DNA from: Paramarasmius palmivorus | Lineage: Eukaryota > Basidiomycota > Agaricomycetes > Agaricales > Marasmiaceae | NCBI GenBank assembly: GCA_037176845.1 | Contig: JAYKXP010000004.1 | Span: 558,001-622,000 of the forward strand | Direction: 5' to 3' | DNA: 64,000 nucleotides | In this document: piece by piece, positions 57,691-64,000 of the stretch | Layout of the letters: every line of letters starts with the position of its first letter | Numbering within the stretch: position 1 is the stretch's first letter | Position numbers and translations under genes: made by a program | The notes under the pieces: generated by a model | Told to the model about the DNA's origin: nothing | Seen by the model: only the letters and a program-made list of their open reading frames with translations | Databases searched by the model: none

Positions 57691-59237
57691 ATGCACACAA
57701 TTCCGGTTGTGTCAATCATTCTCTATCTCTTATTTGCCAGGTCGAACGCATTCAGCTTCAGCCATGGAAACCCGACACAGTGCGACGACCTCACTTTGAC
57801 ATGGAGTGGTGCGTACCCCATGTTATTCTTAGAGGCGGAGAAGCTGACTGGCTCCCTGAATTCAGGAGGGAGTCCACCATACACTGTCCTCTTGACGCCA
57901 GTGAGTTTACTGCCGGAAATGCATCCAATAGCCGACTCATAGCATGCATCTACCAGGTCTTTGGCACCCCACGAAACATATCCATTCCCTCTTCATCCGT
58001 CAACAATGGACAAGGCTCATTTTCTACACAACTTCCGATTGCTCAGGGAGAAAAATTTCTCGTAACTATGTCAGATGCGACGGGTTTTGGTTCAGGGGGT
58101 ACCACAGAGCTACTCACGGTGGGCTCTTCCAAGGGAGGTAGCTGCAATACAACCGAACCTGGTATGTCAAGAGGTATCTTCAAGCGATTCTTGCTAAATC
58201 TCTGCTATATAGATGTCGCGTTCTCGTATCAGCTCAATTCTGCCCTACAGCAATGCAGGTGCGGGCACTCCCAGGTCACTGGCCTTGATACTGACGCACT
58301 CCGTCTAGAACCTTCACCTTTAGTGACTATAGCGGCGCTATCCAGCCTGTCACCATCATAGTAATGCACATCTCTTTCGTTAGTTCAAATCATATACTGA
58401 TGAACAAACATCCAGGGATTAATCCCAGGCGGACAATCTGTTGTGCTTCAACCCCCCAGAGGCACTACCAGTTTTGACTGGACAACAAATGTATGGAATG
58501 GTACTTCAATGGTCTTCGTCATGGCAGACGGCCAGTTTCGGCAAGGTGGAAGCTCTGACGTCCGCATTGTCGGTGCATCCGATGATCGTTCATGCATCGA
58601 CTCTAATTCGCCTTCCTCCACTTTCGTGCCTACCGCAACAAGTACGGGCACCAATCCGACAAGCACAGAATCGGATACCTCCGCACCGTCGTCGTCCGAC
58701 ACAAGCTCGACGCCAATAGGTGCAGTAGCCGGCACTGTTCTAGGTGCTCTTGTGTTCCTAGCGGTCTTTGTCACCTTAGGTCTTTTCTTCCTTCGAAGGA
58801 GAAGGGACAAAAAACCAGGACAGATAGGCTGGGACGGTACCGATTTCCGTCGCCATTCGCAACGGATGCAGATTGATAGCTTTGATCACCCCCCGAGCAC
58901 GGGTAGTGGTCTATACCCAGCTCCTCTGCTATCAGCGCCACGTCCCCCGAATGCAGACCCATTCTCCTCAACTACAGATTTGGGTCATGGCGCAAATGAT
59001 CCTTTCAATCCTGTGTCACCATCCGACCAAACATATGGCAGTGAGATAGAGCCATTTACAGAACAGAGTGCAGGACCAGCTTTGACCTCGGCTCAAAGAA
59101 AGGCAGCTATGGCTGGAATGACTGCATACAAACCTTCAAGATTCATTGTTCACACCGATGCTGAGGACGTACCTCCAGTACCGGAAGAAGAGGAAGTGGT
59201 TGAGCTGCCCCCTCGTTATACCGAACGCAGGTCATGA
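57691..59237 (+). CDS. Ser/Thr-rich secreted/single-pass membrane protein
   Basis: The ATG at 57691 starts MHTIPVVSIILYLLFARSNA, a signal peptide, followed by FSFSHGNPTQCDDLTLTWSGAYPMLFLEAEKL. Three further exons give a beta-rich extracellular part in two similar halves (PIAQGEKFLVTMSDATGFGSGGTTELLTVG and GTSMVFVMADGQFRQGGSSDVRIVG), a Ser/Thr-rich stalk, one helix (IGAVAGTVLGALVFLAVFVTLGLFFLRRRRDKK) and a cytosolic tail with ELPPRY, a PY motif for Nedd4-type ligases. Architecture resembles Wsc/Mid2-like surface sensors and is common in Agaricomycetes. The ligand is unknown. The upstream in-frame ATG at 57574 would bury the signal peptide, so 57691 is preferred. Confidence 0.8.
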
Positions 59238-59589
59238 TAGGTAAGAAACCCCCGATAACTCAAATAAAAGTAACTAAAACAGTCCTTCCATTGGCTAGGC
59301 CTTTGTAGTTATATATCATCCCATACCGTTTGTACCTCTCAGCTATATGCATGTAAGGTACCGTGTTGTACACTGCTGGAGTATCTTAATCATTAATATT
59401 CGAAAAGATCTGTTGGTTCAATCAGGGTCAAGTTCATCCCACAAGAGTACACACGAACAGTCAAGTTCCATTGTATCGGTCAAGCAATGTAAGCAAGTAA
59501 ATAAGTAGTACAGGGACCGAAAATCTATTAGAGTAGTACACATATCGGACTGACAAAACACGGTGAAATACAGGGCATAATAAGGTCAA
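59238..59589. other. Intergenic region after the surface protein gene
   Basis: About 350 bp between convergent 3' ends, AT-rich, no gene seen. Confidence 0.5.
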
Positions 59590-60431
59590 TCACTGGGGTG
59601 GAGGGCCTGCTTCAGCCTCGTTGTTAAGATTTTGCTTCGCGAACGCGTCGACGAGCGCTTCTTGATCTTTCCGTCGTCTGTGTCTTTTGCGTCTATCTTC
59701 CTTGATTATACGCTCAATCTTCCGGCGACTTCTACCGGCCGTTCGAGGGTCCATCAGGACATTCTTGCATTTATAACAGGCAAGTTCAATGCTTGCGAGG
59801 AGCCGAAGAGTTTCAGAATTATTCAGGGCCTGAAAGTCACTATCGTCAGCCATGTTCCATTGGGTGGCATAGCACGTACATTGAGAGACCAAGAGACCAC
59901 ACCCGAATCTTCCACACACCCAATCACAACAAAGTTACCCCTCTTCTCCGCTTGTAGGTCCGAGCCCTTTGATTCCATAGATTGTCAAAAACCATACTGT
60001 ACTCAACTACGAGTCGAACATACCTCGCCAAACTGTGTGATAAGCTTGTTGGTGTTCAATGTGCGCACGACTGTTCGCAAGGGGAAGTTATGGTAAGGCA
60101 GTGGCAGAGGCATGCTGTTAGAGAGACGTACCAACACGAGACGAATGTCCGTGAATTTCCTGACTAACTAAACCCCTTCCCATGTATACCCAAGAATCTC
60201 TTTCTGGCCGTCGAATGTGTACTTTGACTTGTATATCCTTGAAATTTTCGCGAGCCGCTTGGGTTGCTGAATAAGAGACGTATCATAGTGAGTACAATCC
60301 AAAGATATAGCAACTGAGCACTGCGATAGATGCGTACGTTGAAGATTGCTAGCAGAAAGCTCGGGTTGAGGTGCTTGAGGGACGGAAACAGTCATTTGTG
60401 TGTCGTCAATCTCCATTCCTGTATCCTCCAT
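59590..60431 (-). CDS. Uncharacterised protein with PH/EVH1-like beta domain and basic tail
   Basis: Four or five exons from the ATG at 60431: MEDTGMEIDDTQMTVSVPQAP, then ARENFKDIQVKVHIRRPERDSWVYMGRGLVSQEIHGHSSRV, then VVRTLNTNKLITQFGE, GSDLQAEKRGNFVVIGCVEDSGVVSWSLN and ALNNSETLRLLASIELACYKCKNV, ending in a highly basic helix (RRKIERIIKEDRRKRHRRRKDQ). The alternation of charged and hydrophobic residues, with WVYMGRG and NSETLRLLASIE at the end, suggests a PH/RanBD-like fold, but this is inference. The very basic tail suggests nucleic-acid or nuclear targeting. No family is recognised. Splice choices were made to keep the conserved-looking frame. Confidence 0.65.
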
Positions 60432-60823
60432 GTTGGGCTAAGTCAGGGTCCAGGTAAGTCCAGAGCACATAGAAACAGGATATCAACTCACCTTGATTGT
60501 CCTATACGCTAGTGTGAGGAAGGGGTAGAGTGCGAAAACCTGGAAGTCGACGTCAGGTCGGAAGAGCTGGAGCCAAAATGAAGGGCTGGCGCTCACGTGC
60601 CATGCTTCACGACGACGCGCTGTGGCTTCGGACAATTGCATCTCATTGTTCACTTTTGTGACCGAAAGAGCGCGATGATTACACGATAAGCATAGAGGAC
60701 GAACGTCGCGAAAGTAGTTGATTTCGATGACACCACAAAATCTCCTCGAATGTGGGGTTGAAAGAACATATGGAATACAATTATGTATGGCTACCTTACA
60801 ATGTATGTTACAAAACAGGAATA
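60432..60823. other. Region between TAF5 and the hypothetical gene
   Basis: About 390 bp. A 160-codon minus-strand frame overlapping the TAF5 end is a frame shadow. Nothing else is seen. Confidence 0.5.
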
Positions 60824-63608
60824 TTACCGTGACTCGGGGGATTGATATACCCCTCCAACGAGGCACAGATTTCGTGGTGTAAATTGAACATTTATGATTG
60901 GTGTTCGTTTTGTTGGAAATGTCGCGAGTAAATCGACTCTTCAACAACGCCTTGTTAGTGCACATATTCCAACCACTGTCGATGAGGAAATGCTTACGAG
61001 TCTATGTTCCCTTGACCATAAGATTCAACAACCGGCGTTTCACCTCCATTTGTCGCCGCCTCGCGAGCTTTACTCGAGCCGCCTGCACCTTTCACATCCC
61101 AACATCGGACCGTCCAGTCAGCACCGCCGCTAACCAGCAAAGACGATTCGGCGCTAAAGGCAAGACTATATATGGAGGCAGTGTGCCCGGTCATTTTCTT
61201 GATTCGTTTACCAGAGCCGAGGTCCCAGAGATTGATAGCTAAATCTTCGCCTACGCGCCGGTATCAGTTGCCAGCACATCACAGTGAAATGAACTTACAT
61301 ACCTGCGCTTGCAAGGTACCGCCCATCTGGACTGATAGCCATTGACGATATCGCCCCTTGATGACCTAGGAATACGCGAACGCAGGAGCCCCGCTGAACA
61401 TCCCAAAGACGGGCTGTCCAGTCACTCGAACCGGTCGCCAGATATAACGAGTTTGGATGGAACTCCACACACTGAAGTGACTGTTAACTATTGACGAAGA
61501 CATGAGATAAAGAACTTACATCGACATCGCCGAGATGTCCTGCGTAGAGCCTGAGGCATGCCGTGCGATCAGTAGACCAAAGTCTCGCCGTACGATCTCG
61601 ACTACCAGTCGCAAAGTAAATCCCCATGGGACTCCATTTGACATCCCATACAGGGTTTTCATGTCCTCGGTATGCTGTGATATCAGTCATAGTATCCATC
61701 GACCACAAACGTGTTGTTCCGTCTGCAGACGCCGAAAGGAGATATTTTGGCGGAGCTGCTGAACCACTGACAGGATCAAAAGCGACGGAATACACAGGTC
61801 CACTGTGTCCAATAAGCTTGCGAGTGGTGCTTCCTTTTTTCTCCTTGATTTTCTTGAGAGAGGCGGCTGGGACATGGGAATTTCAGGGAGAGAATTACCA
61901 ACAGAGAGAGGTACGAACCATCGCGAATAGAGTTTGAAGAAAAGTCGCTTCTCATGCCACGAAGTTTCTCTCCCTTCAAGCTCCATAGACGAATGTAACT
62001 TTCTGCGAAGCCAGCTGCCATGAGAGATGTATCCATGGAGAAGGTGCAGCAAGGTGCCCTATGAGATGTGTAAGCATAAGTCGCGTGCGCCAGCGATGAT
62101 CTAAACTCACCCTTCTGCAACGTCGTGTAGCGTGTACGCGCATATGCTCGGTAAGACTCGTGCCTTGATGGCACTTGCTTGGGGGGAATTGAGGTCAACA
62201 CCGTTTAGTGCAGAAGGGTCCAGTCTAATGCGCCGTCTTGCATCTCTGACGGCCTGCACTTCGCGGTCGACGTCAATAGTTTTAAAATTTGGAGGTCTAG
62301 GTAGAAGATCCGATTCTGAAGGAGCTGTCACTCCTGGCGGGGGCTGCGGTCTTAAACTTGCCAGGTCGTGATTGACCATGGGATCGCGATCGACCATGGC
62401 CTGCTCTCGCAAAATCCGTTCGGCCTCTGTTCTAAGTTCTTCGTTCATGGGAGGCAAACCCAGAGTCAATTCGCCCCTGGAACTGTTGAATGACTGGGGA
62501 TTGCTGATCTTGCTCGTGGCCCCGTTGGCATGTGGTATGAGCGACGACAGAAGACCGGTGTTTTCTTCCCATGCATTTGGTGAAACGGACGAAGGATTGG
62601 ATGCAGTTACTGTATTTCCTGTGAACACAGGTACTCGGAATAATACACCAGGAATATAATTACCATCAAAACGGAGGTGGTTATTCACCACCCTCATAAC
62701 AGCGGCACGTCCCTTTTTTCCCTTTTCACCGGAGAATCCGAGCCCTGTGCCTAATCCTTCGCCACCAACACCTTCAGTAAGCCAACCGACGAGGAGACTA
62801 AAGCCTGAACGGCTCATCCGAATGACGTATTTTTCATCCCGGAATCTTTGTGCGATCTCATCGTTTTGAACGTGAGATGGTAAAAGCAACGTAGATAGAT
62901 GGTGTAGAGTAGCAGCATGCGAAGGTGCAAGAGATGGGGAGAATATGGAGAAAAAGCTGAGCGCTGTAAAACCTTCAGTCCAAAGGCTTCGGAACAGAGG
63001 ACTATGTACGCACCAGCATCCTTGTAGCCATGTTGGATGAGGTCAAGATAAAAGTGGCAGAAGATAGGGAATAGTATTGGCCGGAATTCGGGCTATACTG
63101 GATGAGGCTTGGGAGGAAGGAACAGTATTCTGCAACTCACTCGATACATGTCCAATGACCCCTCGACCCACGCTTCCAACTCCCGATAGCCTTCCTGCTT
63201 ATCTGTGTGATCCGAAGACAGTATGTCTTCCGCTCCGACTGAGGCTATACTGGAGATGAGATTCTGAATGTTGGGCGGATTCCCCATTGCCGTCAATTCC
63301 TGAATTACATTGTTTGAATCCTTCAAAACGTTTTCGCCTGGACGCGACGATGTCTGAGCAAATACAGCAAGAGTCTTGACAAGTTCTTCAGAGTTTATCG
63401 TCTCCGGTTGCTTGCCCTTGTCATCTCCGCCTCCTTCTTCGATTGCTTGAGCAAGTGCCTTCTCTGCACTAGTGTACCCTCGTGCACGCAGGTATTCGAG
63501 TACGGCACGTTCAGTTTCTGATGCATTCTGCAGAGAGTCCTGGGGTTGGTTTGAGGGAGAAGGAGCACTAGGAGACTGCGAGGACGCAGGGGGAGTATTA
63601 CCAGACAT
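60824..63608 (-). CDS. TAF5: TFIID/SAGA subunit TAF5 (LisH, NTD2, WD40)
   Basis: From the ATG at 63608: MSGNTPPASSQSPS, a LisH-like segment (ERAVLEYLRARGYTSAEKALAQAI), NTD2 (YRELEAWVEGSLDMYR-PEFRPILFPIFCHFYLDLIQHGYKDA, FSIFSPSLAPSHAATLHHLSTLLLPSHVQNDEIAQRFR), then WD repeats: SLMAAGFAESYIRLWSLKGEKL, RKLIGHSGPVYSVAFDP, YLLSASADGTTRLWSM, HENPVWDVKWSPMGIYFATGSRDRTARLWS, LYLATGSSDWTARLWDV, ISPDGRYLASAGEDLAINLWDLGSGKRIKKMTGHTASIYSLAFS and SLLVSGGADWTVRCWDV. A last exon, past a 5'GTAAGC intron, adds VDLLATFPTKRTPIINVQF then TPRNLCLVGGVYQSPESR, so the stop is at 60824. TAF5 scaffolds TFIID and SAGA. Confidence 0.93.
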
Positions 63609-63651
63609 ACGAGTCAAAGGCAAGCAAGTAAACCAGGATCAGGTGACTAGA

Positions 63652-63657
63652 ACGCGT
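63652..63657. promoter_or_regulatory. ACGCGT (MluI cell-cycle box) between TAF5 and MAD2
   Basis: ACGCGT lies in the 97-bp gap between the divergent starts of TAF5 and MAD2, 49 bp before the MAD2 ATG. It is the core binding site of fungal MBF, which drives G1/S genes. Function here is inferred. Confidence 0.35.
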
Positions 63658-63705
63658 CGAGTGCATTGACCCCACGTTTCTCGCTCTTTCTTCCTTCCAC
63701 CACAA

Positions 63706-64000
63706 ATGGCGACCAAGCAAGCTAATCGTCAGGCGATTACCCTCAAAGGATCTACCGCTCTTGTCACGGAATTTTTCAAATATGCAGTCAATACGTATGC
63801 TGCCTCGCTACTACCTCGTCGTTAACCCATTAATCTGGTTTTCAGTATCCTCTTCCAACGCGAGGTATACCCATCAGACGACTTTCATATGGTGAAGAAG
63901 TATGGGCAGACAGTTCTAGTGACGCAAGATCTGGCACTAGAGAATTACCTGGACAAGTATGTGGCTGTTCCACCTTTTCGGCCTTTTGGGTTAAAGCCAC
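63706..64000 (+). CDS. MAD2: Spindle checkpoint protein MAD2 (HORMA), 5' part
   Basis: The ATG at 63706 opens MATKQANRQAITLKGSTALVTEFFKYAVNT; exon 1 ends at 63794 and exon 2 (63846-63956) gives ILFQREVYPSDDFHMVKKYGQTVLVTQDLALENYLDK, followed by a GTATGT donor at 63957. The rest lies beyond the window. IxLKGSxxxVxEFFxYxxNxILYQRxVYP and KYGxxxLVTxDxxLxxYL are the MAD2 HORMA N-terminus. MAD2 holds Cdc20 in the mitotic checkpoint complex. Confidence 0.95.

Noticed and set aside
60483..60965. 160-codon minus-strand frame
   Set aside because: Its start overlaps the last TAF5 exon in another frame; the remainder has no features.
60994..61003. Stop at 60994 as the end of TAF5
   Set aside because: A GTAAGC donor just before it and the exon encoding LLATFPTKRTPIINVQF further on restore the usual TAF5 C-terminus.
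1..64000. Transposons, viral remnants or horizontally transferred islands
   Set aside because: No terminal repeats, reverse transcriptase, transposase or capsid-like frames were seen, and exon structure is uniform along the window.

Overview
The window is a gene-dense fungal nuclear segment, almost certainly from an Agaricomycete (mushroom-forming Basidiomycota, probably Agaricales-like). The evidence is short introns of about 40-60 nt that interrupt nearly every gene, GT/AG splice sites, intergenic gaps often below 300 bp, and Agaricomycete-type proteins such as the F-box/LRR family, a Ser/Thr-rich single-pass surface protein and a DUF2235 hydrolase. There are no bacterial features, tRNAs, rRNAs or recognisable transposons. 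All assignments come from reading the sequence and rejoining exons by eye; no database search was possible.

Layout: 1-13 kb holds ICE2 (5' end cut off), the molybdopterin synthase large subunit, a fused pseudouridine glycosidase/PfkB kinase, an IRC3-type mitochondrial helicase, the ADP/ATP carrier, a SIZ/PIAS SUMO ligase and RRP36. 13-30 kb holds a CorA-like cation transporter, an uncharacterised protein with a likely PP1-docking motif, PEX16, a DUF2235 protein, a large uncharacterised multi-pass membrane protein, NudC and ESF1. 30-31 kb holds the most unusual gene: a secreted precursor made of ten 21-residue units separated by dibasic (Kex2-type) sites. 31-48 kb holds an EED-like Polycomb WD40 protein, complex I NDUFA11, a RAP1-like telomere protein, RPS16, mitochondrial uL4, an F-box protein, RAD51, phosphoglycerate dehydrogenase, HIS7 and a cytochrome b5-fused sphingolipid desaturase. 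48-64 kb holds PAL1, an UNC93-like transporter, a sparse unresolved stretch, RPL13, a standalone MetE C-terminal-domain protein, a Ser/Thr-rich surface protein, a basic hypothetical protein, TAF5 and the 5' end of MAD2.

Most genes are unrelated housekeeping functions, often in divergent pairs with short shared promoters. Two pairs look meaningful. Phosphoglycerate dehydrogenase and HIS7, both amino-acid biosynthesis genes, share a short promoter with two TGACTC (Gcn4/Cpc1-type) motifs. TAF5 and MAD2 are separated by 97 bp carrying an ACGCGT (MBF-type) box.

The best candidate for something new is the repeat precursor at 30.0-30.8 kb. Its units are identical in amino acids but heavily diverged at synonymous sites, which indicates selection on the released peptide. 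Nothing in the flanking genes suggests a tailoring enzyme, so its role (signalling peptide, cell-surface peptide or RiPP precursor) stays open.
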